Of a DNA stretch of 64,000 nt, positions 1 through 8,574 are shown one piece after another. The translations under genes were made by a program, and so were the position numbers. Where the stretch lies: contig CALXHR010000001.1 of assembly GCA_944388175.1 (NCBI GenBank), positions 186,001-250,000 of the forward strand, in the 5' to 3' direction. The notes beneath the pieces are model-generated. The model saw nothing but the letters and a program-made list of their open reading frames with translations. It did not search any database and was not told where the DNA came from. This stretch comes from an uncultured Gemmiger sp. (GTDB taxonomy: Bacteria > Bacillota > Clostridia > Oscillospirales > Ruminococcaceae). The stretch's first letter is position 1; every line of letters begins with the position of its first letter.

Positions 1-49
1 GCAGATAGGCCAGGTTTTCCGGCAGGCTGCGGCTCAACGGCTGCGGCAT
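1..49 (-). CDS. 5' end of an unidentified protein, cut by the window edge
   Basis: Only the first 16 codons lie in the window. On the minus strand a G-rich ribosome binding site (AAAGGGGG) lies 9 bases before an ATG at 49, and the frame stays open to the edge (MPQPLSRSLPENLAYL). It is divergent from the DUF421 gene. The LPENLAYL stretch resembles the N-terminal region of GerA/SpoVAF-type spore germination proteins, but 16 residues cannot prove this, so no function is assigned. Confidence 0.4.
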   Translation of the reverse strand, partial: MPQPLSRSLPENLAYL

Positions 50-118
50 GGCTTCATTCCCCCTTTGCACTGCCCTTAGTTTGGCCGGGGACCCGCCAAA
101 ATATGAGGAGGTGCCGCA

Positions 119-778
119 ATGCTTTCTACCGTAACGCGCACCGTCGTGATCTATATCACCGTCATTGCGGCGCTGCGGCTGATGGGCAAGCGCCAGCTGG
201 GCGAGCTGCAGCCCTCGGAACTGGTGACGACGCTGCTGGTCTCTGACGTGGCGTCCATCTGCATCGACGAGCCGGACCTGCCGCTGCTGGCCAGCCTGGC
301 GCTGATTCTGCTGCTGACGGTGCTGGAGATTTTCAGTTCCACGCTGGCCTGCCTGTTCCCCGCTTACGCGCGGCTGCTGTTTGGCAAACCGGTCACCGTC
401 ATCCGGGACGGCGAAATTTTGCAGCCGGCGCTGCGGCGGCTGCGCATCACGGCCGGCGACCTGATGGAAGCGCTGCGCGGCAAGGATATCTTTTCCCCGG
501 CCGAGGTGCTTTGGGCGGTCGTGGAACCCAACGGGCACATCAGTACCGCCACCAAAGCGCAAAACGCCGCCCCGCTGCTGCCGGTGCTGGTGGACGACAC
601 CCTGTACCGGGAGAACCTTGCCGCTTTGCAGTTGGACGAAACCTGGCTCGACAGCGTTTTGCAGGCGAACGGCCTTGCCCGGCGGCAGGTATTGCTCTTG
701 CTGTATAACGGCAGCGAACTGCTGCTGATACCAAAAAAGACCACCCCCAAGGGGTGGTCTGGAAAGGGACCGTCTTGA
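119..778 (+). CDS. DUF421 (YetF-like) membrane protein
   Basis: This 219-residue protein matches the DUF421/YetF family of Firmicutes: two or three N-terminal membrane segments (roughly residues 5-25 and 55-85) containing the family block RLMGKRQLGELQPSELV, then a soluble C-terminal domain with a conserved PVTVIRDG stretch. The molecular role of the family is unsettled; members are common in spore formers. The start ATG at 119 follows GAGGAGG at 7-base spacing. The stop TGA (776-778) overlaps the TTG start of the next gene. The 3' end of the coding region contains a perfect hairpin that reads as a terminator on the opposite strand. Confidence 0.85.
   Translation: MLSTVTRTVVIYITVIAALRLMGKRQLGELQPSELVTTLLVSDVASICIDEPDLPLLASLALILLLTVLEIFSSTLACLFPAYARLLFGKPVTVIRDGEILQPALRRLRITAGDLMEALRGKDIFSPAEVLWAVVEPNGHISTATKAQNAAPLLPVLVDDTLYRENLAALQLDETWLDSVLQANGLARRQVLLLLYNGSELLLIPKKTTPKGWSGKGPS
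733..760 (-). terminator. intrinsic terminator for minus-strand transcription, inside a plus-strand gene
   Basis: AGACCACCCC and GGGGTGGTCT form a perfect 10-bp stem with a 3-base loop. Read on the minus strand it is followed by six T residues; on the plus strand it is followed by GGAAAGGG, with no T run. It should therefore end transcripts arriving from nrdR while leaving DUF421-DUF4363 transcription mostly unaffected. It sits within the last codons of the DUF421 gene. Confidence 0.7.
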
Positions 779-1143
779 ACCGGAACTGGTACGCCGCGGT
801 ATTATTGCTGGTGCTGGCGGTGGCGCTGTGCGGCGCCGGCCGTTATGTGGAAACCAGCACCGGGCAGCTGCGGCAGCAGCTGAACTGCGCCTATGCCGCC
901 GCCGAGACCGGGCACTATACCGAAGCACAACGCGCCTACCGCACAGCCGCCCAAACAAGCACCGCCCACAGTAAGATCTGGCTGCTGCTGGTGCGCCGCA
1001 CGCTGGTGGATCAGTTCAACCAGACGCTGGCGACGCTGCCCGCCTACGCTACGGCCGACAACCGCGCCGATCTGGCGGTGGAAACCGCCCGCGCCTGCAC
1101 CCAGCTGCAGCAGATCCGGCAATCATTTTTCAGCCGGTTTTGA
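775..1143 (+). CDS. DUF4363 family protein
   Basis: A 122-residue protein with one N-terminal membrane segment or uncleaved signal (about residues 5-22), then a helical domain. DUF4363 proteins commonly accompany DUF421 genes in Clostridia, which fits this neighbour; their function is unknown. I choose the TTG at 775-777 because it follows GGAAAGGGA at good spacing and overlaps the upstream TGA, implying translational coupling. An ATG at 754 in the same frame lies inside the preceding gene and the hairpin and has no ribosome binding site. The 3' end overlaps the 3' end of nrdR on the other strand by 21 bases. Confidence 0.75.
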   Translation: MNRNWYAAVLLLVLAVALCGAGRYVETSTGQLRQQLNCAYAAAETGHYTEAQRAYRTAAQTSTAHSKIWLLLVRRTLVDQFNQTLATLPAYATADNRADLAVETARACTQLQQIRQSFFSRF

Positions 1144-1596
1144 GCGGTTGTCCAGCATAACTTTGAGCTCGTCCATAAAGGTGTTGACGTCGCTGAACTG
1201 GCGGTAGACTGACGCAAAGCGCACGTACGCGACGTCGTCCAGCTGCTTGAGTTCCTGCATTGCCAGATCGCCGATGTGGATCGAGGTGACTTCCCGGTCG
1301 TAGGAATTGAGCAGCTGCTGCTCGATGCGGCTGACGGCGTCGTCCAGCTGCTGGTAGCTGACCGGGCGCTTCTCGCACGCGCGCAGCATGCCGTTGAGCA
1401 GCTTCTGGCGGTCGAACACTTCGCGCGAGTGGTCTTTTTTAACGACCATCAGTGGGACGGTCTCGACGATCTCGTAGGTGGTAAAGCGCTTTTTGCAGTT
1501 CAGGCACTCGCGGCGGCGGCGGATCTTTTCGCCGTCCTCCGTCGGGCGCGAGTCGATGACCTTGGAGTCCACCGCGCCGCAGTAAGGGCATTTCAT
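1123..1596 (-). CDS. nrdR: transcriptional repressor NrdR
   Basis: The 157-residue protein has the two-domain layout of NrdR: a zinc ribbon with Cys3, Cys6, Cys31 and Cys34 and a basic RRRR stretch at 26-29, then an ATP-cone (about 46-136) that senses ATP/dATP. NrdR represses ribonucleotide reductase operons when dATP is high. The ATG at 1596 (MKCPYCG, the family start) lies 8 bases after AAGGAGG; an upstream TTG at 1602 is too close to that site. It is the last gene of the minus-strand run aminotransferase-secDF-nrdR, 28 bases after secDF. No nrd gene or NrdR box was noticed nearby. Confidence 0.93.
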   Translation of the reverse strand: MKCPYCGAVDSKVIDSRPTEDGEKIRRRRECLNCKKRFTTYEIVETVPLMVVKKDHSREVFDRQKLLNGMLRACEKRPVSYQQLDDAVSRIEQQLLNSYDREVTSIHIGDLAMQELKQLDDVAYVRFASVYRQFSDVNTFMDELKVMLDNRSKPAEK

Positions 1597-1624
1597 GTCC
1601 AATTCCTCCTTTTTCGGTTCGGGA

Positions 1625-3943
1625 TCAGGCTTTCTTTTTGCTGGGGTTCTTTTTGTGCAGTTTCCAGTCGACCCACAGCGGCGTGGCGATGCAGATCGTG
1701 CTGTAGACGCCGCTGATCATACCAAACAGCAGCGGGAACGCAAAGGTGTAGATGCTGTCCAGCCGGTAGACAACCGACACCACACAGACGACGCCGAGCG
1801 CCAGGCAGGTCGTGATGGACGTCATCAGCGAGCGGGAGAAGCTCTGGTTGATGGACAGGTTGACCAGCTCTTTCAGGCTCATCTGCCGTTTGCCGAACAG
1901 GGCGCTGTTCTCACGGATACGGTCGTAGATAACGACGGTATCGTTGATGGAATAGCCCAGGATCGTCAGCATGGCGGCGATGAAGTTGCCGTTGAGGGGG
2001 ATGCGCAGAATGACGAACACGCCAAAGATGATGAACATATCGTGCAGCAGCGCGACGACCGCCGTGGAACCGGCCTTGAGACCGCCGATGCGGCGGAAAC
2101 GGTACGCGACATACAGCAGGATCAGCACGCAGGCCGCGACCAGCGCGACGACGCTCTTGAGCAGGAACTCCTTGCCGATGGTCGCATCGACGTTGCTGAC
2201 TTCGTTCTGGGCAAACTGGTTGTCGGGGTACTGTTCATTTAACGCAGCCAGCATCGCGTCCAGCTGCTCGGTCGTCAGTGTTTCGCTGCCGGGCAGCGTG
2301 ACGGTCAGCGTCTGGCCGCCGGCGATATCGGTGCCGGTTTGCAGCGTCAGGTTGCTCTGGCCCAGTTCTTTGCCAATGGAGGTTTTCAGCGCTTCCAAGT
2401 CCGCTTCGCCCTGGTAGGCCAGCGTAATCATGGAACCGCCCTTGAACTCGACATCCATGCCGACGCCGAACACGCCGCAGAACACCAGCACGATGGCGAT
2501 CAGCACGCCGGAGAAAGCATAGAATTTTTTGCGGTTGCCGACAAAATTGATGGAAGGCGTCTTGTAGTCGGCGCCGCCCTCTTTTTTGCCGCCGTACAGC
2601 CAGGGGTTGCGCAGCGCCTGGCAATGGCTGGCGCCGCGGATCATCACGCGGGTGGCCCACACGCCGAACACAAAGTTCAGCAGCACGCTCGTCAGCAAAG
2701 TAAAGCCGAAGGAATAGATCGTGCCGGCCGTGGAGGGGCCAAACCAGAAGAAGATCGGGTTGAACACCTTGGCCCAGAAGCCGTCGGTGGGTCCGAACGC
2801 ACCCATCAGGATCGCCGCGACGATGACGATGGTCACGTTGCCGTCGATGATGGGCGTCAGGCCCATCTTGAAGCCGCTCTTGATCGCGCCGTCCAGCGTC
2901 TTGTTCTTGGAGAGTTCTTCCTTGATGCGCTCCGCCGTGATAACGTTGGCGTCCACGCCCATGCCGATACCCAGAATGATACCGGCAATGCCGGGCAGCG
3001 TCAGCGTGGAACCCGGGAACACCGTAAAGTACCCGGAAACCACCGCCAGCGTGGCGCAGACCTGGCCCAGCAGCGAGAACGCCGCCACGGTGCCGGGCAG
3101 GCGGTACCGCACGATCATGAGCAGCGCCACCACCACAAAGGCGATGATGCCGGCCATGACCATGACTTCCAGGCTGCGCGCGCCCAGCGTCGGGCTGATG
3201 GTGGAGTAGCTTTCGGCCGAAAGGGCAAACGGCAGCGCACCGGAGTTGATCTGGTTGGCCAGCGTGGCGGCGCGCTCCTGGTCAAAGTTGCCCTTGATGA
3301 TGGCTTCGCCGCCGGTGATGGCTTCCTCGACCGTTGCGGTCGAGATGTTCTCCTCGTCGAGCCAGATGGAGATGGAGCCCCCGCTTTCCGCCATGCGGGC
3401 GGTGGCATCGGCAAACGCCGCAGCACCGTCGCTGTCAAAGCGCAGTTGGACGACCCAGCCCTCGGTCTCGCTGTAGGCCGCGTTGGCGGACGTCACTTCG
3501 TCGCCGCTGAGAATCTCTGCCCCGTCCGCTGTGGAACCTTCACGGAAAACCATCTGCGCCGTGGTGCCGATCTCATCGATGGCCGTCTGGGGGTTAAAGT
3601 CCGACTCCCCGGTTTTCCAGGGGAAACGGACGATGATGCGGTCCTTGTTGCTGTCCACATAGCTTTCGTAGTCGGTGATGCCCAGGCCGACCAGGCGGTC
3701 CTCAATGACCGTCTGCGCCGCCGTCATCTGTTCCGGGGTGGCGTCGATGTCGCCCTCCGGCATGAACGTCACATCCACGCCGCCGCGGATATCAATGCCA
3801 AAGCGGATGTCCGACGCACTCTTGACGTACACGTTCTTGGTATCGCCGTACTGATAGCTCACGCCGAAGATCGCCGTCAGGGAGAACACGATGATCAGCG
3901 CCCCCACGACGAAAAACGGCCAAGCCTTCCCTCTCTTGTTCAT
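1625..3943 (-). CDS. secDF: protein translocase SecDF (fused SecD-SecF)
   Basis: The single 772-residue chain carries SecD (about 1-450) followed by SecF (about 470-772), the fused form found in many Firmicutes. SecDF uses the proton motive force to help pull secreted proteins out of the SecYEG channel. Visible hallmarks are the first membrane helix (about 8-28), the DIRGGVDV motif just after it, [10 protein letters not shown] in Sec[12 protein letters not shown] at the SecF start, and [15 protein letters not shown] in SecF. The last SecD helices carry an extra hydrophobic, Trp/Phe-rich stretch (around residues 390-415) not expected in textbook SecD. It lies between the aminotransferase and nrdR, co-oriented. 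Confidence 0.95.
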   Translation of the reverse strand: MNKRGKAWPFFVVGALIIVFSLTAIFGVSYQYGDTKNVYVKSASDIRFGIDIRGGVDVTFMPEGDIDATPEQMTAAQTVIEDRLVGLGITDYESYVDSNKDRIIVRFPWKTGESDFNPQTAIDEIGTTAQMVFREGSTADGAEILSGDEVTSANAAYSETEGWVVQLRFDSDGAAAFADATARMAESGGSISIWLDEENISTATVEEAITGGEAIIKGNFDQERAATLANQINSGALPFALSAESYSTISPTLGARSLEVMVMAGIIAFVVVALLMIVRYRLPGTVAAFSLLGQVCATLAVVSGYFTVFPGSTLTLPGIAGIILGIGMGVDANVITAERIKEELSKNKTLDGAIKSGFKMGLTPIIDGNVTIVIVAAILMGAFGPTDGFWAKVFNPIFFWFGPSTAGTIYSFGFTLLTSVLLNFVFGVWATRVMIRGASHCQALRNPWLYGGKKEGGADYKTPSINFVGNRKKFYAFSGVLIAIVLVFCGVFGVGMDVEFKGGSMITLAYQGEADLEALKTSIGKELGQSNLTLQTGTDIAGGQTLTVTLPGSETLTTEQLDAMLAALNEQYPDNQFAQNEVSNVDATIGKEFLLKSVVALVAACVLILLYVAYRFRRIGGLKAGSTAVVALLHDMFIIFGVFVILRIPLNGNFIAAMLTILGYSINDTVVIYDRIRENSALFGKRQMSLKELVNLSINQSFSRSLMTSITTCLALGVVCVVSVVYRLDSIYTFAFPLLFGMISGVYSTICIATPLWVDWKLHKKNPSKKKA

Positions 3944-3991
3944 AGAAACGAAACCTCCAAATTTTGCCCGCAGGCGGGCGGGATATCCGTG

Positions 3992-5272
3992 TTACTGCCG
4001 GTCCGCCAGCAGTTTTTCGACCACGGCCAGGCGCACACAGACGCACAGCAGGGCCGAAGCCGTTTCCACTTCCACAAGGCTCGGGTAGGTCGGCGCAATG
4101 CGCAGATGCGAATCGTCAGGGTCTTTGTGGTAGGGGTAGGCGGCACCGGCGCCGGTCAGCGTCAGGCCGCAGTCCTTGCACAGCTGGGCCACACGCTTGG
4201 CGCAGCCGGGCAGCACATACAGGCTGATAAAGTAGCCGCCCTTGGGGTTGGTCCAGTGGGCGATGTCGCCGCAGGGCGTCAGCTGGTGGGCAAAAGTGTG
4301 CTTGACGGCGTCAAAGCAGGGCACCAGGCGGCGGCGGTGTTTGGCCATGTGTGCCAGCACGCCCGCTTTGTCCTTGAGGAAGCGGACATGGCGCAGCTGG
4401 TTCATCTTGTCGTAGCTGATCGTCATCGTCGAGAAGCGCTTGCACAGGTATTTCATCGAGTTTTCGCTGCAGGCAAACGCCGAGACGCCCGCGCCCGGGA
4501 AGGTGATCTTGCTCGTCGAGGTGAACATGAACACGCGGTCCTCGGTACCATACTTTTTGCTCTCGTTGAGCAGGACCGGCGTCTCGATGATCTCGTTGGT
4601 CAGGTGGTGGACGATGTACGCTTCATCCCAGAAAATCTTGAAGTCCGGCGCGGCCGTCTTCATGGCGGCAAAGCGGCGGATGGTCTCGTCGCTGTAGGTG
4701 TAGCCGTCGGGGTTGGAGTACTGCGGCACGCACCAGATGCCCTTGATGGTATCGTCCTCGGCCACGAGCTTCTCTACCATATCCATATCAGGGCCATCCT
4801 CGTGCATGGGGATGTTGATCATCTCAAAGCCCATATCCTCGGTGATGGCAAAGTGGCGGTCATACCCGGGCACCGGGCAGAGGAACTTGCGTTTTTCGAC
4901 CTGGGACCAGGGGCGCGCAGATTCCGGGAAGCCGAACATATAGCCAAAGGACATCAGGCTGTACATCAGCTGCAGGCTGGAGTTGCCGCCCACGAACACT
5001 TCCTCCGGCTGGACGCCCATGACCTCGCCAAACAGCTTGCGGGCTTCGTACAGGCCTTCCAGGTTGCCGTAGTTGCGGGCATCCTCACCGCTGGCGGCCG
5101 TGTAATCCTCCATCTTCAAAAGGTCCATCGCCAGGTCCATCTGGTGCGGGCCCGGTTTGCCGCGCGCCATATTAAGATTCAAACCCATGTCTTGGAACTT
5201 TTTATACTCCGCTTCCAGGTTGGCTTTTTCCGCAGTCAGCGCGGCATGGTCCATTGCAAAATAGTCGGCCAT
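3992..5272 (-). CDS. PLP-dependent aminotransferase, aspartate aminotransferase-like (MocR-type domain family)
   Basis: This 426-residue fold-type I aminotransferase has the PLP-site residues in order: Asn187 (SNPDG), Asp216 in WDEAY, Lys255 in STSKITFPG as the Schiff-base lysine, and a C-terminal Arg in HLRIAP for the substrate carboxylate. The N-terminal block NLNMARGKPGPHQMDL and overall pattern match the family of aspartate aminotransferases grouped as Aminotran_MocR; there is no GntR-type DNA-binding domain, so it is an enzyme rather than a regulator. Likely reaction: aspartate plus 2-oxoglutarate to oxaloacetate plus glutamate; other amino acids are possible. The ATG at 5272 follows AGGGGGA at 7 bases. 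A sigma-A promoter lies about 80 bases upstream. Confidence 0.85.
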   Translation of the reverse strand: MADYFAMDHAALTAEKANLEAEYKKFQDMGLNLNMARGKPGPHQMDLAMDLLKMEDYTAASGEDARNYGNLEGLYEARKLFGEVMGVQPEEVFVGGNSSLQLMYSLMSFGYMFGFPESARPWSQVEKRKFLCPVPGYDRHFAITEDMGFEMINIPMHEDGPDMDMVEKLVAEDDTIKGIWCVPQYSNPDGYTYSDETIRRFAAMKTAAPDFKIFWDEAYIVHHLTNEIIETPVLLNESKKYGTEDRVFMFTSTSKITFPGAGVSAFACSENSMKYLCKRFSTMTISYDKMNQLRHVRFLKDKAGVLAHMAKHRRRLVPCFDAVKHTFAHQLTPCGDIAHWTNPKGGYFISLYVLPGCAKRVAQLCKDCGLTLTGAGAAYPYHKDPDDSHLRIAPTYPSLVEVETASALLCVCVRLAVVEKLLADRQ

Positions 5273-5351
5273 TTCGTATCCCCCTATTTCCAAAGAATGT
5301 TGCTTCCTGCGGCATCCCCTCTATTTTGACGCAATCGCAGGCATACACTAC

Positions 5352-5380
5352 ATTATATACGATTTCCCGCAAAGAAACAA
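5352..5380 (-). promoter_or_regulatory. sigma-A promoter of the aminotransferase-secDF-nrdR run
   Basis: On the minus strand TTGTTT (5375-5380) and TATAAT (5352-5357) are separated by exactly 17 bases. Transcription would start near 5345, leaving a leader of about 70 bases before the aminotransferase. Confidence 0.75.
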
Positions 5381-5413
5381 GCATTTATTTTACAAACACG
5401 CCCTTAAAAAAGC

Positions 5414-5452
5414 AAAAAAATCCCGCCGGCAGCAAAACGCTGCAGCGGGATC
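5414..5452 (-). terminator. intrinsic terminator of tRNA-Leu
   Basis: Minus-strand stem ATCCCGC/GCGGGAT with an inner GCAGC/GCTGC stem and GTTTT loop, followed by seven T residues. It lies directly after the tRNA 3' end. Confidence 0.8.
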
Positions 5453-5455
5453 CAA

Positions 5456-5539
5456 TGCCACTGACCGGGATCGAACCGGTACGCTGTTGCCAGCAAGGGA
5501 TTTTAAGTCCCTGGCGTCTGCCAGTTCCGCCACAGTGGC
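5456..5539 (-). tRNA. tRNA-Leu (anticodon UAA)
   Basis: An 84-base class II tRNA on the minus strand. The acceptor stem pairs GCCACTG with CAGTGGC, leaving discriminator A. The anticodon loop CTTAAAA sits between AGGGA and TCCCT and gives anticodon TAA. A long variable arm (GCTGGCAACAGC region) and T-arm ACCGG-TTCGATC-CCGGT are typical of tRNA-Leu. CCA is not encoded. It is a single-gene unit with its own promoter and terminator. Confidence 0.96.
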
Positions 5540-5551
5540 ATATCGGTAAGT

Positions 5552-5580
5552 ATTGTACAGCAGGGCGGGTAAAATGTCAA
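5552..5580 (-). promoter_or_regulatory. sigma-A promoter of tRNA-Leu
   Basis: Minus-strand consensus TTGACA (5575-5580), 17-base spacer, TACAAT (5552-5557), ending about 12 bases before the tRNA 5' end, as expected for a strong stable-RNA promoter. Confidence 0.85.
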
Positions 5581-5653
5581 TGCGCATTGCAGTACGCCCC
5601 CGGATATGGTAGTATACTGGTACACCAAATCATTTAAACGGGGCGTTACCGCT

Positions 5654-7609
5654 ATGAAGCTGCCGCAAACCAAAACCAAACGTCTGGCTCTGTTCGCGCT
5701 GGGGGCGCTGCTGGGCCTGGCTGTTTTTTTGCTTGTGTACGGCCCGGCCCCGCTGGATGTGACGAACGATCTGTTCTGCCGCGGCGGCTACCTGGAAAAA
5801 GATATCCAGCAGCACTACGCCGGGTGGCTGTTCTACCGGCAGGATGCCCTCGGTTTCCCGCTGTGCGTGACCACTGCCCTCAACGCGCCGCAGGGCGTCA
5901 GCATCGCGTACACCGACTCCATCCCCCTGCTGGCGGCGCTGTGCCGGCCTTTGGCGGGCGCTTTGGGCGGCACATTCCAGTATTTTGGCTGGTTCACGCT
6001 GCTGTGCTTTATGCTACAGGGCGGGTTTGCGGCGCTGCTGTGCGGGGTATTTGTGCCGGGCGCGGCGCTGCCGGCGTTGGGCAGCGCGCTGTTCCTTGCC
6101 AGCCCGGTTTTGTATGAACGCGCGTTCCGCCATACCTCGCTGGGGGCGCAGTGGCTGGTGCTGGCGGCGCTGTACTTGTATTTCCGCCTGCGGCGAGAAG
6201 GGCGCTATGCTTCGCGCGGGCTGTTTTTGCTCAACATCCTGGCCATCGGCATCCACCCGTACTTTTTGCCCATGACCTACGCCGTCACGCTGGCCCTGCT
6301 GCTGGAACACGCCGTGCACACCCGGCAATGGCGCGGCCCGGCGCTGTACCTGACGGCCGATCTGGCCTGCACGGCGACACTGGGCTGGGTGCTTGGCTTT
6401 TGGTACGGCACGGCGACCAGCGGTGGGCAGGCGCTGTACGGCTATTTTTCCATGAACCTCAACGCGCTGTGGAACCCCGCCGGCCTGGGCGGCACAGTGT
6501 ACAGCCGGCTTTTACCCGCGCAAAATCTCGTCGGAGGCAACTATGACGCCTTTGCCTACCTGGGCCTGGGCGTGCTGCTGGCCCTGCCCGCCGTGCTGGT
6601 GTGCGGCCGCCACACCCTGGCCCGGCGGCTGCGCAGCCACTGGGCGCTGTGCGCCGTCTGTGTGGTATTGACGGCGTTTGCCGTCAGCCATGTCGTCACC
6701 GCCAACGGCGCCACACTGTTCACCCTGCCGCTGCCGGAGCGTCTGATCCAGCTGTTCTCGGTATTCCGCTCGGGCGGGCGGTTGTTCTGGCCGGTGTATT
6801 CCCTGCTGGTGCTGGCCGCCTTTGTGGGCGTCTGCCGCCTGCCGCGGCCGCTTTTGTGGGCGGTGCTGCTGGTGGGCGTGCAGATTTGGGATGTCAGCCC
6901 CGGCATCTGCCAGCGCCACCTGGCCTGGCAGCAGGCCTGCCGGGAGGAAACCTTCCCCACCGGGCTGCAAAGCGATTTCTGGCAGGCGGCCACAGGCTAT
7001 GCGCACCTTGTCTCGGTACAGGGGTTGCAGGACGACGCGCTGCATCTGGCACTGTATGCCGCCGACCACGGCATGACGACCAACGACCCCTTTGCCGCGC
7101 GCTACGACGCAGCGGCGCTGGAAAGCGAACGCCAGCAGCTGGCACAAAAACTGTGGGCCGGGACTCTGCGCAGCGACACACTGTACCTGTTTGAGAGCGA
7201 GGGCGCTTTCCTGCAGGCGGTCGACGCCGTCAAGGCACAGGCCTGGTGCGGCGAAGTGGCAAGCGCCGACGGGACAAACCAATGGTATGTGATCGCGCCT
7301 GGCCTGCAGGGGCAGACGTTTGACGGCCTGTGCACGCCTTACAACGAAACCTACCCCTTGCGCCTGGCCGATTACACCGACGCGCTTTGGAACCGCGGCG
7401 TGCTGGACGAAACCAAACAGACCGTCTGCTTTGCTGACGCGCCCTTTACCCGCGCCAAACTGGAAAACGCCGCCGCGCTGGTATGCACGGGGCAGACCTA
7501 CCCCATCATGCAGGTGGATGACAGCGACCCCGGCTGGCTGATGGTCACGCTGGAGATCGACGACGCCACCGTGCTGTGGGACCAAGAGTTGGAGACGATA
7601 CAAAATTGA
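5654..7609 (+). CDS. DUF6311 family multi-pass membrane protein
   Basis: A 651-residue protein with about ten hydrophobic segments in residues 10-420 and a soluble C-terminal region of about 220 residues. The pattern NDLFCRGGYLEKDIQQHYAGWLFYR near the start (given here only to locate residues about 40-64) and the polytopic-plus-soluble layout match DUF6311, a family of putative lipid-linked sugar transferases with a GT-C-like fold. The activity is not proven. I choose the ATG at 5654 (MKLPQTK) after GGGGCG; an upstream GTG/ATG frame extension adds 16 unlikely residues. Its TGA overlaps the TTG start of the pseudouridine synthase gene. Confidence 0.7.
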   Translation: MKLPQTKTKRLALFALGALLGLAVFLLVYGPAPLDVTNDLFCRGGYLEKDIQQHYAGWLFYRQDALGFPLCVTTALNAPQGVSIAYTDSIPLLAALCRPLAGALGGTFQYFGWFTLLCFMLQGGFAALLCGVFVPGAALPALGSALFLASPVLYERAFRHTSLGAQWLVLAALYLYFRLRREGRYASRGLFLLNILAIGIHPYFLPMTYAVTLALLLEHAVHTRQWRGPALYLTADLACTATLGWVLGFWYGTATSGGQALYGYFSMNLNALWNPAGLGGTVYSRLLPAQNLVGGNYDAFAYLGLGVLLALPAVLVCGRHTLARRLRSHWALCAVCVVLTAFAVSHVVTANGATLFTLPLPERLIQLFSVFRSGGRLFWPVYSLLVLAAFVGVCRLPRPLLWAVLLVGVQIWDVSPGICQRHLAWQQACREETFPTGLQSDFWQAATGYAHLVSVQGLQDDALHLALYAADHGMTTNDPFAARYDAAALESERQQLAQKLWAGTLRSDTLYLFESEGAFLQAVDAVKAQAWCGEVASADGTNQWYVIAPGLQGQTFDGLCTPYNETYPLRLADYTDALWNRGVLDETKQTVCFADAPFTRAKLENAAALVCTGQTYPIMQVDDSDPGWLMVTLEIDDATVLWDQELETIQN

Positions 7610-8514
7610 AAGAGATCCGCGTAAAAAGCCTGCTGCCGGTGCGGCTGGACAAATACCTGATGGACCAGTTCCCCGCCCTGGGCCCCGGGCGGCTGAACAA
7701 GGCCTTGCGGGAGAACAAGATCAAACTCAACGGCAAAAAGCAGCCGCTGGCCACCCGCGTACAAAACGGGGACGTCATCCGCCTGTACCTGACCGACGAC
7801 CAGCTGGAAAAGCGCGCACTGCCCCCCGCTGTGTTCGTGTATGAGGACGACGACATTCTCATCGTCCACAAGCCGGCCGGCATCGCCGTGGACGGCCCGG
7901 CCGAGGACACCCTGCGCAAGCGGGTGCAGGCCACGCTGGCCGCCAACGGCCAGCCGCCGCACGCCGTCTTGTGCCACCGGCTGGACACCGGCACCAGCGG
8001 GCTGGTCCTGCTGGCCAAAAACGAGATTGCCGAGCAGTTTCTGACCCAGGCCATCAAGAACCGCGCCATCCAAAAGCAGTACCTCTGCGTGACGTTCGGC
8101 CGCCCGCAGCCGTCCGCTGCGCTGCTGCACGACTACCTGCGCAAGGACGCCGAGCGCGGCGTAGTGCGCGTTGTGCCTTCCCCGGCCGGCGGCGCCAAAG
8201 AGATCATCACCGGCTATGAGACGCTGGCTGTCAGCGGGCGGCTGGCACTGCTGCAGGTGGAACTGGTGACGGGGCGCACCCACCAGATCCGCGCGCATCT
8301 GGCGCATATCGGTTGCCCGATTTTGGGGGACTCCAAATACGGCAACAATGCCGCCAACCGGGAATTCAAGTTCAAATACCAGGCCCTGTGTGCCTGGGAA
8401 CTGCGCTTCCCGGTGCAGATCGACGACGCGCGCTTTGCCCGCCTGGCCGGGCGGGTGTTCCGCGCCGAGGAGCCTTGGTACTGTCGCCAGCTGCGGGACG
8501 GCACGCTGCGGTAA
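7606..8514 (+). CDS. RluA family pseudouridine synthase
   Basis: A 302-residue RluA-type enzyme that isomerises specific uridines in rRNA or tRNA to pseudouridine. It has an N-terminal S4-like RNA-binding domain (about 8-65), then the catalytic domain with HRLDTGTSGLVLLAK; Asp127 is the expected nucleophile. TGRTHQIRAHLAHIGCPILGDSKYG (around 225-249) is the second family signature, here cited only to locate it. The TTG at 7606 overlaps the preceding TGA and follows GGAG at suitable spacing; upstream in-frame codons lie inside the preceding gene. The exact target base cannot be told from sequence (RluD/YlyB/YjbO group). Confidence 0.9.
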   Translation: MKEIRVKSLLPVRLDKYLMDQFPALGPGRLNKALRENKIKLNGKKQPLATRVQNGDVIRLYLTDDQLEKRALPPAVFVYEDDDILIVHKPAGIAVDGPAEDTLRKRVQATLAANGQPPHAVLCHRLDTGTSGLVLLAKNEIAEQFLTQAIKNRAIQKQYLCVTFGRPQPSAALLHDYLRKDAERGVVRVVPSPAGGAKEIITGYETLAVSGRLALLQVELVTGRTHQIRAHLAHIGCPILGDSKYGNNAANREFKFKYQALCAWELRFPVQIDDARFARLAGRVFRAEEPWYCRQLRDGTLR

Positions 8515-8527
8515 ACACAGACACAGC

Positions 8528-8560
8528 AAAAGACTGCATCAGACGATGCAGTCTTTTGTT
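8528..8560. terminator. bidirectional intrinsic terminator
   Basis: AAAAGACTGCATC and GATGCAGTCTTTT form a perfect 13-bp stem with an AGAC loop. Both outer arms provide T runs, so it can end the rluA-type gene (+) and the long alaS-to-nitrilase operon (-), which converge here. Confidence 0.9.
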
Positions 8561-8574
8561 TTGCCTATTTACGC

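Noticed and set aside
2339-5329. Very long open frame (about 1000 codons) on the plus strand opposite secDF and the aminotransferase
   Set aside because: His/Gln/Arg/Ala-rich translation without domains; typical antisense frame of high-GC genes with strong codon bias. The minus-strand genes are unambiguous.
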